Positions 8,876-17,269 of a stretch of DNA of 64,000 bases are shown one piece after another. Made by a program: the position numbers and the translations under genes. Position 1 is the first letter of the stretch; each line of letters begins with the position of its first letter. The stretch comes from Streptomyces mobaraensis (GTDB lineage: Bacteria > Actinomycetota > Actinomycetes > Streptomycetales > Streptomycetaceae). Below the pieces are notes generated by a model, which ran no database searches, was not told where the DNA came from, and worked only from the letters and a program-made list of their open reading frames with translations. The stretch is taken from contig NZ_CP083590.1 in NCBI RefSeq assembly GCF_020099395.1, forward strand, positions 6,944,001-7,008,000, given 5' to 3'.

Positions 8876-9542
8876 GGGACGCCTTCCGGTGGGGTTGGTC
8901 CATGCCAAGCAGCCGCAATGTCCATGACAGCAACCTCGGCGTCAAGGGTCGCGGCGGCCCCGGCGGATCCGGGCGGCCGCAGGCGCCCCTCCGGTGTCGG
9001 CCGTCCGGGTTCCGGTGCGGTATCGCGCGAGGCCGAACACACCCGGCAATTCGGACAGTTGTCATCAGGCCGATCTCGCGGCACATGCGGCCACCCCGGC
9101 GGCGTGGACTGATGTTCGGGGGACGCGGGTCCGGAACGCGGGCTCCGTGGCGTCGCGGCAGGTCATCCCGGAGGGCCGGGCGGACGAGCGGAAGGCCGCC
9201 GTCCCGTCCCGGGTCCGCCGCGCTACGGCGGATTCCGGCCAGGCGCAGGTAAACGCCGGCGGCCTCCTGCGCCGTGCGACATACGCCGCGTTCCGGCATG
9301 GCGCACTATATGGCTGGGCGATCGAGGGGCGGCTGAGCCTCCCGGCGGTCCCCCACTCCCACGCCCTCGACCAAGGGCGCCGGGGAGACCAGTACGGCCG
9401 GCGTGGGGAGCCGGCCGAGCGCGACCGAACAGCCGGGGTTCGACCACCCGTGCGCGCCGGGGCCCGGCCACCCCGCGCGGACATCTTCACCAAGAGGACG
9501 GCGCCGCCGACCATCGCCGTCCCAGCAGGGGGGAGTTGCACC
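8876..9542. other. 667-bp intergenic region upstream of the polysaccharide locus
   Basis: No convincing gene. Long frames exist on both strands but have shadow-type composition (Arg/Pro/Gly-rich, no domain). It must hold the promoter of the secreted protein gene and that of the deacetylase gene at 9543. A CACTATATGGCTGG stretch at about 9303-9316 is the most A+T-rich patch and a possible -10 region. Confidence 0.5.
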
Positions 9543-11717
9543 ATGTCACGTTCCACACGTCTGCTCGCGGCCTGGGCCGCCGCGACACTGACGGCGCTGG
9601 CGCTGCCCACCGCCGGCGCCCACGCCGACGATCCGGCGCCCCGCGTCGACCTGCGGGTCCTCCTCGTCGACGACGGCGGGCCCGCCGTCGAGGCGATAGC
9701 CGCCGAACTCGCCACCGCGGGAACGCCGTACACCAAGGTCGACCTCAAGGACGCCGGCCGGCCGAAGATCGACGCGGCCTACCTCAGCGACACCGTGGAC
9801 GGCAGACCGCGCGCCAGGTTCCAGGGCGTCGTCCTGCCCAACGACAACCCGTTCGGCGACGGTTCGCCGGAGATGGCCGCCCTGGCCGGATACGAGAAAC
9901 GATTCGGCATCCGCCAGGTGGACGCCTACACCTACGCCCGCCCCGCCGTCGGCCTCAACGCCGCCCAGGAGCACGGCTGGAGCGGCCCCCTGGACGGCAA
10001 GACCGCCACCGTCACCGCCGAGGGCGCCGGCCCCTTCGGCTACCTGAAGAAGAACGTCCCCTTCGAGGACAACGACCCGGCCGTCAACGAGAGTTACGGC
10101 TACCTCTCCACCCCGCTGGAGAAGCAGGACGACGGCGCCACCTTCACCACCTACGTCGACGCGCCCATCCCCGGCACCTCCTCGCGCGGCTCGCTGATCG
10201 GCCAGTACGCGCACGACGGCCGCAGCGAACTCGTCGTCACCTTCGTCGCCAACCAGTACCAGACGCAGTTCCGGCTGGTCTCCCGCGGCATCGTCGAATG
10301 GCTCACCCAGGGCGTCCACCTCGGCGCCTCACGGAACTACCTCGGCGTCCACGTCGACGACCTCTTCGCCTCCGACGACCGCTGGGACAGCAAGCGCAAG
10401 TGCACCCCCGGCGACGTCGACTGCCCCGGCAACCCGTCCCCCGACGCCCCGCCGATCCGGATGACGGCCGCCGACGCCACGTACGCCAAGGAGTGGTCGA
10501 AGAGCCACAACCTGCCGCTGGACTTCGCCTTCAACGGCGTCGGCAGCGAGGAGTACCGGGCCAACGACGGCGGCGGCCGCGACCCGCTGCTCGACCGCTT
10601 CGTCGCCGACCAGCAGTCCTTCCGCTGGCTCAACCACACCTACACCCACGCCTTCCTCGGCTGCGTGCAGAACACCGGCGTCGTCCCCTGGAAGTGCTCC
10701 ACCGACCTCCTCGGCCGCATCCGCTGGGTGGACGGCCAGAAGGTCACCCAGGAGATCGCCCAGAACCTGTCCTGGGCCGCCGCCCGGGGGCTGAAGGTCG
10801 ACCCCGACGAGCTCGTCACCGGCGAGCACTCCGGCCTGCGCACCCTGCCGCAGCAGAAGGACGACAACCCCTACCTGGCCGCCGCCCTCACCGTCACCGG
10901 CGTCAAGTGGCTGGCCAGCGACAGCTCCCGGGAACCGCAGCAGCGCCAGGCCGGCCCCGCGCTGACCGTCTCGCGCTACCCGATGAACGTCTACTACAAC
11001 GTGGGCAAGGCCGCCGAGCAGACCGACGAGTACAACTGGCTCTACACGAAGAAGGCCGACGGCGGCAGCGGCATCTGCGAGAACTCCACCGTCACCACCT
11101 GCCTGAAGGCCCCGCTCGACACCAGGACCGGCTTCGCCTCCTACATCGCGCCCCTGGAGGCCCGGATCGCCCTCGGGCACGTCCTCTCCAACGACCCGCG
11201 CCCGCACTTCATGCACCAGTCCAACCTCGCCGAGGAGCGGATCGGCTACCAGGTCCTGGAGAAGGTCCTCGCCGACCACGCCGCCCTCTTCGCCGACAAC
11301 ACCCCGCTGGTCAGCCTCCGCATGAGCGACATCGGCACCGAGATGCGCAAGCGCGCCGCCTGGTCCGCCGCCGTGGACGCCGGCAAGGTCACCGCCTACC
11401 GCGTCGGCGGCCAGGTCACCGTCACCGCGCCCGCCGGGGTCGAGGCCACCCTCACCCTGCCCACCGGCACCACCCAGGTGAAGAACGGCACGTCGGCGCC
11501 GTTCGGCGACGCCTACGCCGGGCAGCGCTCCGGCTGGGCCACCCCGGCGGCCGGCCAGAGCGCGGCCGTCTTCACCCTGCCCGCCGCCGGCGCCCCGGCC
11601 GCGCCGCACGCCACCGGCAAGGCCGCCCGCGTCCAGGCGCCCGCCCCCGCCCTGCCCGTACCCCCGGGCGCCGGCCACCGGGTCCCGTACGGCACCGGTG
11701 ACGGCCCCCGGCGCTGA
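9543..11717 (+). CDS. Secreted polysaccharide deacetylase-like protein (Agd3/CE18-like)
   Basis: 724 residues with a Sec signal peptide (cleavage near residue 28, AHA-DD). Residues 34-255 form a beta-rich accessory region. A NodB-like deacetylase core follows: YLGVHVDDLF gives Asp272-Asp273, and NHTYTHAF gives His365 and His369, the pair expected to bind the metal with one Asp as base. This order (N-terminal beta domain, deacetylase core, C-terminal beta-sandwich about 620-700) resembles the fungal Agd3 enzyme, which partly deacetylates galactosaminogalactan; in Pel systems the counterpart is the PelA deacetylase domain. Strong GGGGGGAG RBS before ATG 9543. It heads the locus 66 bp before pelF. 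Deacetylation of the exported polymer is inferred from motifs and neighbours. Confidence 0.8.
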   Translation: MSRSTRLLAAWAAATLTALALPTAGAHADDPAPRVDLRVLLVDDGGPAVEAIAAELATAGTPYTKVDLKDAGRPKIDAAYLSDTVDGRPRARFQGVVLPNDNPFGDGSPEMAALAGYEKRFGIRQVDAYTYARPAVGLNAAQEHGWSGPLDGKTATVTAEGAGPFGYLKKNVPFEDNDPAVNESYGYLSTPLEKQDDGATFTTYVDAPIPGTSSRGSLIGQYAHDGRSELVVTFVANQYQTQFRLVSRGIVEWLTQGVHLGASRNYLGVHVDDLFASDDRWDSKRKCTPGDVDCPGNPSPDAPPIRMTAADATYAKEWSKSHNLPLDFAFNGVGSEEYRANDGGGRDPLLDRFVADQQSFRWLNHTYTHAFLGCVQNTGVVPWKCSTDLLGRIRWVDGQKVTQEIAQNLSWAAARGLKVDPDELVTGEHSGLRTLPQQKDDNPYLAAALTVTGVKWLASDSSREPQQRQAGPALTVSRYPMNVYYNVGKAAEQTDEYNWLYTKKADGGSGICENSTVTTCLKAPLDTRTGFASYIAPLEARIALGHVLSNDPRPHFMHQSNLAEERIGYQVLEKVLADHAALFADNTPLVSLRMSDIGTEMRKRAAWSAAVDAGKVTAYRVGGQVTVTAPAGVEATLTLPTGTTQVKNGTSAPFGDAYAGQRSGWATPAAGQSAAVFTLPAAGAPAAPHATGKAARVQAPAPALPVPPGAGHRVPYGTGDGPRR

Positions 11718-11783
11718 GCACCGCCGTACCTCCGTGCGCACCTCCTCACGCCACACCGTCTCTCGCGGAGAAACCGAATACCC

Positions 11784-13313
11784 ATGCACGGACCCCTTGC
11801 CGCACCCGCGGCCGACGCCCCCTCGGTGACGCTGCTCACCGAGGGGACCTACCCCCACAGCCACGGCGGGGTCAGCGTCTGGTGCGACCAGCTGGTGCAG
11901 GGCATGCCCGACATCCCCTTCCGGATCATCGCCGTCACGGGCACCGGACGGGAAGGGCTCGCCTGGCAGCTCCCCGCCAACGTCCGCCGCGTGGACGCCG
12001 TCCCGCTGTGGGGCACCACGCCCGCCGGGCGCGCGCCGCGCGGCCGGGCGCTGCGCACCTTCCTCGCCGGCTACGAGCGCTTCCTGCTCTCCCTCCTGGA
12101 CCCGGCGCACGAGGACGACTTCGCCCCCGCCTTCCACCGGCTCGCCGACCAGGCTGCCACCGGCACCCTGCCGGCCCTCCTCCAGGGCGAGGACGCCGTC
12201 CGGGTCCTCGTCCGCGTCTGGAACCGGCCCGCGCTGCCCACCGCGGCCGCCCGGCCCACCCTCCACGACGCCCTCACCGCCACCGACCTGCTGGAACACG
12301 CGCTGCGCCCGCTGGCCGCCGACGTCCCCGCCGACGGCATCACCCACGCCGTCAGCGGCGGCCTCGCGGCCGTCCCCGGCCTGATCGCCCACCACCGCCA
12401 CGGCACCCCCTTCCTCCTCACCGAACACGGCATCTACCTGCGCGAGCGCTACCTCGGGTTCCGCACCGAGCCCTACCGGTGGCCCGTCAAGGCGCTGATG
12501 CTGGGCCTGTTCCGGCAGCTCGCCGTCGAGTCCTACCGGTGCGCCGCCCTCGTCACCCCCGGCAACCGCTACAACCGCCGCTGGGAGGAGCACGGCGGCA
12601 CCCCGCCCGACCGCATCCGGACCGTCTACAACGGCGTGGACCCCGCCGCGTTCCCGCCCGCCGGACCAGAACCGGAGGTGCCGACCCTCAGCTGGGCCGG
12701 CCGCGTCGACCCCATCAAGGGCCTCGACACCCTCATCCGCGCCTTCGCCCTCGTCACACAGCGTGTCCCGGAGGCCCGGCTGCGGCTCTTCGGCGGCACC
12801 CCGCGCGGTGGCGAGGGCTATCGGACCGCCTGCGAGAAGCTGGCGGCCGAACTGGGGGTGGGGGATTCCGTCACCTTCGAGGGGCGCGTCGAGGACATCC
12901 GCGACGCCTACGCGGCCGGCAACGTCGTCATGCTCTCCAGCATCAGCGAGGGCTTCCCCTTCACCCTCATCGAGGCCATGTCCTGCGGCCGGGCCACGGT
13001 CTCGACGGACGTGGGCGGGGTGCGGGAGGCCGTCGGCGACAGCGGGCTCGTCGTCCCGCCGCGCGACCCGGAGAGCATGGCCGAGGCCGCCCTCACCCTG
13101 CTCGGCGACCGCGAACTGCGGGCGCGCATGGGGGAGTCGGCGCGGCTGCGGGTCATCGAGCAGTTCACCCTCCGGCAGACCATCAGCGCCTTCCGTGAGA
13201 TCTACCACGACCTCGACGCCTCCCGGCGGCGCTCGGTCGTCTTCGCCCCGGCCGTCCCCTTCGGGCAGCCCACCATGGCCGCCATGGCCCTGGCCGCCGG
13301 CGGTGTCCGATGA
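11784..13313 (+). CDS. pelF: GT4 family glycosyltransferase PelF
   Basis: 509 residues, the same length as Pseudomonas PelF. N-terminal TEGTYPHSHGGVSVW (19-33) is the PelF hallmark, followed by an insert of about 150 residues and a GT-B donor domain: SWAGRVDPIKGLDTLI (about 305), then SEGFPFTLIEAMSCG (about 385-399), the E-x7-E element of GT4, and GGVREAVGDSGLVVPPRD. PelF is the cytosolic retaining glycosyltransferase that polymerises the Pel chain from UDP-sugar. Here the neighbours suggest a different nucleotide sugar. The ATG overlap with the next gene (4 nt) indicates translational coupling to the 12-span membrane protein, a likely export partner. Confidence 0.9.
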   Translation: MHGPLAAPAADAPSVTLLTEGTYPHSHGGVSVWCDQLVQGMPDIPFRIIAVTGTGREGLAWQLPANVRRVDAVPLWGTTPAGRAPRGRALRTFLAGYERFLLSLLDPAHEDDFAPAFHRLADQAATGTLPALLQGEDAVRVLVRVWNRPALPTAAARPTLHDALTATDLLEHALRPLAADVPADGITHAVSGGLAAVPGLIAHHRHGTPFLLTEHGIYLRERYLGFRTEPYRWPVKALMLGLFRQLAVESYRCAALVTPGNRYNRRWEEHGGTPPDRIRTVYNGVDPAAFPPAGPEPEVPTLSWAGRVDPIKGLDTLIRAFALVTQRVPEARLRLFGGTPRGGEGYRTACEKLAAELGVGDSVTFEGRVEDIRDAYAAGNVVMLSSISEGFPFTLIEAMSCGRATVSTDVGGVREAVGDSGLVVPPRDPESMAEAALTLLGDRELRARMGESARLRVIEQFTLRQTISAFREIYHDLDASRRRSVVFAPAVPFGQPTMAAMALAAGGVR

Positions 13314-14743
13314 GCGGCCCGCTGCGGCTCGTACCGCCCGACCCCGAGGCCGTCCCCGACCTCACCGTCGTCCCCCGGCCCCGGCCCGGGAACGGTCCTA
13401 TCGATGAACTCGCCCGCGAGCTCCACGACGTGTGCGCCGCCGCCGTCCACCCCGACGAGATCGCCGCCGTCCTGGAGGCCGACGGCCTGACCAGCGAGCA
13501 GATCGCCGGACGCTACGGCCGGCGCGACGCCTTCGAGCTGGCCGCCGACCTCTTCGCCCGCGTCCCCCGCGCCCACCCCGAACCCCCGCCCGCCCCCGAC
13601 CCCTGGCAGGTCAAGCCCGCCCTGGTCCTGCTCCGCTCCCTCGTCTTCACCCTCCCCGGCTTCGGATACGCCCTCGGGGCGCCGCTGCTCACCGGCGGCC
13701 GGGGCGCCGGCGGACTGCCCGACGGCACCGCCGGGCTGGTCGCCGCCGCGCTGACCGCCTGGGCGTGGAACCAGGCCCTCGCCCACCGCGCCTACCTCCG
13801 GCTCGCCGCCGGCGGCCGGGCCGCCGCCGGCCGCTGCCTCCGCACCGGCGCCCCGCTCGGCGCGCTCCTCGCCACCGCGGCGGCCCTCGCCTTCCACGGG
13901 CCCCCAGGAGCCGCCTCGTTCGCCGTCGGCCAGGCGCTCTACCTGTGCGCCGCGACCGTCCTGCTCGTCCTGGGCCGTGAACGCCTCCTGCTGTACACCC
14001 TGTTGCCCGTCGCCGCCGGGGGAGCGGCCGTCCTCGTCGCCGAACCGCCCCGCGCCCTGGCCTTCGGCCTGCTGCTCGCCACCCTCGCCGGGGTCACCGG
14101 CACCGCGGTGTACCAGAACGTCCTCGCCGTACGGGAGGAGGGCACACCACCGCCCGCCCTCCCCCCGCTCGCCTCCGCCCCCTACGGGCTCTTCGGGCTC
14201 GGCTGCGGCGTCCTCACCGGCGTCGCCGCGCTCGGAGACGTGCTGCGTCACGGCAGTCACGCCGACCCCGCGGGCCCCGCCGTCATCGCCCTCACCCTCA
14301 GCATGGGAGCCGCCGAATGGCTGCTCTACCGGTTCCGCAGCCGGGCCCTGAAGGTCCTCGCCCGCGCCACCACGCTCCGCGGACTGCCGGCCGGCGTCGC
14401 CCGGGTCCTCGGCCTGTGCCTCGCCGCCTACCTCGCCGCCCTCGCGGCGCTGGTCCTCGCCGCCGACGCCGTCTGGCCCGGCGGCCCGACACCGACCCCG
14501 CTGCGCACGGCGGCCCTACTGGCCCTCGGCGCGGTCCTCTGGACGGGGCTGCTGCTCCAGGCGTACGGCATCGCCTGGGCCCCGGCCCTGCTCTGTCTCG
14601 CGGCCGGCGTGGCGGAGGCCGCCGCCCTGGCGGCCCGGCTCCTGTCACCGGCCGCCGTCCAACTCGTCGTCTGCGCCTGTACGTCGGCCGCCCTGGCGGC
14701 CACGGCGATCGGGCGGCTCGGACGGATCACGGCGCACCGCTGA
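13310..14743 (+). CDS. Polytopic membrane protein, about 12 spans, candidate PelG equivalent
   Basis: 477 residues. Residues 1-95 are soluble and Asp/Glu/Pro-rich (DEIAAVLEADGLTSEQIAGR); about twelve hydrophobic segments follow between 103 and 470. Its start overlaps the pelF stop by 4 nt (ATGA), so the two proteins are made together. In Pel systems PelF works with PelG, a 12-span MATE/Wzx-like transporter, and this protein has the matching topology and position. I do not see a clear PelG sequence motif, so the role is inferred from size, span count and context. The N-terminal domain could be a contact or regulatory module; no c-di-GMP motif is seen. Confidence 0.7.
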   Translation: MSGPLRLVPPDPEAVPDLTVVPRPRPGNGPIDELARELHDVCAAAVHPDEIAAVLEADGLTSEQIAGRYGRRDAFELAADLFARVPRAHPEPPPAPDPWQVKPALVLLRSLVFTLPGFGYALGAPLLTGGRGAGGLPDGTAGLVAAALTAWAWNQALAHRAYLRLAAGGRAAAGRCLRTGAPLGALLATAAALAFHGPPGAASFAVGQALYLCAATVLLVLGRERLLLYTLLPVAAGGAAVLVAEPPRALAFGLLLATLAGVTGTAVYQNVLAVREEGTPPPALPPLASAPYGLFGLGCGVLTGVAALGDVLRHGSHADPAGPAVIALTLSMGAAEWLLYRFRSRALKVLARATTLRGLPAGVARVLGLCLAAYLAALAALVLAADAVWPGGPTPTPLRTAALLALGAVLWTGLLLQAYGIAWAPALLCLAAGVAEAAALAARLLSPAAVQLVVCACTSAALAATAIGRLGRITAHR

Positions 14744-15299
14744 CCGGGGGCGGGGCCGGCGGTCCGGGCGGGACGGGACGGTGCCGTACGTCCGGGCGGC
14801 CCGTCGAGGGGCCGACGGCCCGGCCCCGGCGGCCGGTTCGCCCGACGCGCGTCCGGCGATGGCGGCCGGACACCGGCACGGGCGGCCCGGCGCAGGTGGC
14901 CGGCGCGAGGGACGGGAACGGAGGGCGGCGCCGACCGAGCCCGCACCGGCGCCGACCACCGGACGGCCCCCGGAGCCTCCGCACGACCGCGCACCACGCG
15001 CCGCGCCACGGCGCACCGCACCGCGCACCATCGCACGACCAGACACCGCACCACCGCTCACCGAACGACCGCTTACCGAACGACCGCTTACCGAACGACC
15101 GCACACCGCGCCGCCGCTCACCGCACCGCGGTACGCACCCGCACAGACCGCTCACCCGTCACCGCACCACCGGAAGGCCGGGCGGCCGGCCCCCACCGCC
15201 GTACGGCACCACACGGGAGCCGCCCCCGGCCGCTCCGCACCCGCGTGCGGCGGCACACCGTCCACCGAACACCGTCCACCCACCAGAGGAGCACTCCGC
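14744..15299. other. 556-bp intergenic region splitting the polysaccharide locus
   Basis: No gene supported. The frame of the following dehydratase stays open upstream to 14781, but that stretch is Arg/Pro/His-rich low complexity, unlike a dehydratase. It contains many short ACCGCACCGCGCACC-like repeats and the 15-nt array at 15061-15105. A promoter for the downstream half of the locus is likely here. Confidence 0.55.
15061..15105. repeat. Tandem array, three 15-nt units (CCGAACGACCGCTTA)
   Basis: Two perfect units and a third differing in its last bases, upstream of the dehydratase gene. Surrounding sequence continues as degenerate ACCGC-rich repeats. The period equals that of the arrays at 16335-16454 and 40571-40660. 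Confidence 0.8.
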
Positions 15300-16346
15300 A
15301 TGACCCCGCAGTCCCCGTCCCCCACCGCATCCACAACCGCCTCCGCGACCGCGACCGGTCGCGTCGCCGTGACCGGCGCCGAAGGCTTCATCGGCTCGCA
15401 CCTCGTCGAGGCGCTCGTCGCCGACGGCCACCGGGTGCGGGCGATGGTGCAGTACAACTCCTTCTCGTCCTACGGCTGGCTGGAGGTCCTGCCCGCCGAC
15501 GTGCTCGACTCCGTCGAGATCGTCCTCGGCGACGTCCGCGACCCCGGTTCCGTCCAGGACCTGGTCAAGGGCGCGGACACCGTCTACCACCTGGCCGCGC
15601 TGATCGCGATCCCTTACTCGTACCGCGCCCCGCACAGCTACGTGGAGACGAACGTCACCGGCACCCTCAACGTGCTGGAGGCCGTCCGCCACCTGGGGAT
15701 CGGCCGCCTGGTCCACACCTCCACCAGCGAGACCTACGGCACCGCGCAGACCGTGCCGATCACCGAGGACCACCCGATCAACACCCAGTCCCCGTACGCC
15801 GCTTCGAAGGCGGGCGGCGACCGGCTCGCCGACAGCTACCACGCCAGCTTCGAGCTGCCCGTCGTCACCCTGCGGCCCTTCAACACCTTCGGTCCGCGCC
15901 AGTCCATGCGCGCCGTCATCCCCACGGTGATCGGGCAGGTCGCCGCGGGGGAGCGGACCATCACCCTGGGCGACCTGCGGCCCACCCGGGACTTCAGCTT
16001 CGTCAAGGACACCGTGGCCGCCTTCCGCGCCGTCGGCACCGCGCCCGCCGAGCGCGTCGTCGGCCGTACCTTCAACTCAGGTACCGGGCAGGAGATATCG
16101 GTCGGCGACCTGGTCGGCCTGATCGGCAAGATCATGGGCACCGACCTCGACGTCCGCGAGGACACCGCCCGCGTCCGGCCCGCCGCCTCCGAGGTCATGC
16201 GCCTCGTCTGCGACGCCTCCCGGCTGCGGGCCGCCACCGGCTGGGCGCCCGCGCACAGCCTGGAGGACGGCCTCGCCGCCACCGTGGAGTTCTTCCGCGA
16301 CCCGGCCAACCTGGCCCGCTACAAGACCGGCATCTACAACGTGTGA
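15300..16346 (+). CDS. NAD-dependent nucleotide-hexosamine 4,6-dehydratase, LegB-like
   Basis: 348-residue extended SDR. Rossmann motif GAEGFIGSHL (about 24-33), QYNSFSSYGWLE, VYHLAALIAIPYSYRAPHSYVETN, HTSTSETYGTAQ, and active-site SPYAASKAGGDRL; it ends in YKTGIYNV. This run of motifs is that of LegB-type enzymes, which convert a nucleotide-linked GlcNAc (GDP in Campylobacter legionaminate synthesis) to the 4-keto-6-deoxy sugar, rather than of UDP-Gal(NAc) 4-epimerases used by Pel and galactosaminogalactan pathways. ATG at 15300 follows AGAGGAG; a Ser/Thr/Ala-rich leader of about 20 residues precedes the fold. The product is probably used by the SDR at 17270. Substrate nucleotide is inferred from family resemblance. 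Confidence 0.85.
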   Translation: MTPQSPSPTASTTASATATGRVAVTGAEGFIGSHLVEALVADGHRVRAMVQYNSFSSYGWLEVLPADVLDSVEIVLGDVRDPGSVQDLVKGADTVYHLAALIAIPYSYRAPHSYVETNVTGTLNVLEAVRHLGIGRLVHTSTSETYGTAQTVPITEDHPINTQSPYAASKAGGDRLADSYHASFELPVVTLRPFNTFGPRQSMRAVIPTVIGQVAAGERTITLGDLRPTRDFSFVKDTVAAFRAVGTAPAERVVGRTFNSGTGQEISVGDLVGLIGKIMGTDLDVREDTARVRPAASEVMRLVCDASRLRAATGWAPAHSLEDGLAATVEFFRDPANLARYKTGIYNV

Positions 16347-16454
16347 CCGCACAACGTGTGACCGCACAACGTGTGACGGCACCACGCACGACGGCACCAC
16401 TCACGACGGCACCACGTACGACCGCACCAGACACGACCGCACACCGTGCGACCG
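16335..16454. repeat. Tandem array, eight 15-nt units
   Basis: Eight consecutive 15-nt units (TACAACGTGTGACCG, CACAACGTGTGACCG, CACAACGTGTGACGG, CACCACGCACGACGG and degenerating copies). Unit 1 is the 3' end of the dehydratase gene (Tyr-Asn-Val-stop plus 3 nt), so the array looks like reiteration of the gene's own terminus; units 2 and 3 repeat the stop codon. It fills most of the 200-bp gap before the nucleotidyltransferase gene. Confidence 0.88.
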
Positions 16455-16546
16455 CTTCCCCCGGTCCACGCCCGCGAGTCCGATCCGTTCGAACCGTTCG
16501 GTCCGTCCCCGTACGCCAGTCACCTCACCAGAGAGGAACGGCACCC

Positions 16547-17260
16547 ATGCACGCAGTGATCCTGGCCGGAGGCAAGGGCATCCGGCTGCGCCCCTACACC
16601 ACCGCCCTGCCCAAGCCCCTCGTCCCCATCGGCGACCAGCACGCGATCCTGGAGATCGTGATGCGGCAGCTGGCCGGCGCCGGCTTCACCAGCTGCACCC
16701 TGGCCATCGGCCACCTCGGGCACATCATCCGCGCCTACGTCGGCGACGGCTCGCAGTGGGGGCTGCGCGTCGACTACACCACCGAGGAGAGCCCGCTGGG
16801 CACCATGGGCCCGCTGCTCACCATGGCGGACCGGCTGCCCGAGCACTTCCTGGTGATGAACGGTGACGTCCTCACCGACCTCGACTTCGCCGATGTCCTG
16901 CGCGACCACCGCGCCTCCGGCGCCCCGCTCACCATCGCCACCTACGCCCGCAAGGTCAGCATCGACTTCGGCGTGCTGACCACCGAGTCCGGCCGCGTCA
17001 CCGGCTTCTCCGAGAAGCCCAGCATCGACTACCGCGTCTCGATGGGCGTCTACGGCGTCACCCGCGACGCCCTGGCCCGCTACACGCCCGGCCTGCCGCT
17101 CGGCTTCGACGAGCTGGTCCTCGACCTGCTCGCCGCCGGGACGCCGCCGAACGCCTACGAGTTCGACGGCTACTGGCTGGACATAGGGCGCCCCGACGAC
17201 TACGACCGGGCCAACGCGGAGTTCTCCCACCGCCGCGACCTGCTGATCAAAGGAGCGTGA
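16547..17260 (+). CDS. Sugar-1-phosphate nucleotidyltransferase
   Basis: 237 residues, a compact GT-A-like nucleotidyltransferase. N-terminal LAGGKGIRLRPYT (6-18; Ile replaces the more usual Thr in the G-x-G-T-R loop) and PKPLVPIGD; VMNGDVLTD provides the metal-binding Asp, FSEKP and GYWLDIGRPDDYDRAN the sugar-phosphate end. Family members couple a hexose- or hexosamine-1-phosphate to NTP, releasing pyrophosphate. Relatives near LegB genes are guanylyltransferases (PtmE type), here without the CBS domain, so GDP-hexosamine supply is a reasonable guess. RBS GAGAGGA before ATG 16547. Next gene starts 9 nt after its stop: an operon with the two SDR and hydrolase genes. Confidence 0.85.
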   Translation: MHAVILAGGKGIRLRPYTTALPKPLVPIGDQHAILEIVMRQLAGAGFTSCTLAIGHLGHIIRAYVGDGSQWGLRVDYTTEESPLGTMGPLLTMADRLPEHFLVMNGDVLTDLDFADVLRDHRASGAPLTIATYARKVSIDFGVLTTESGRVTGFSEKPSIDYRVSMGVYGVTRDALARYTPGLPLGFDELVLDLLAAGTPPNAYEFDGYWLDIGRPDDYDRANAEFSHRRDLLIKGA

Positions 17261-17269
17261 ACGACCCGC

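Noticed and set aside
8994..9542. 183-codon N-terminal extension of the deacetylase
   Set aside because: A normal signal peptide and strong RBS begin at 9543; upstream part has no homology.
10329..13208. Long minus-strand frame of 959 codons across the deacetylase and pelF genes
   Set aside because: Val/Gly/Glu-rich shadow of two well-supported + strand genes; no domain or RBS.
14781..15299. N-terminal extension of the dehydratase
   Set aside because: Arg/Pro/His low complexity with tandem DNA repeats; RBS and fold both indicate a start at 15300.
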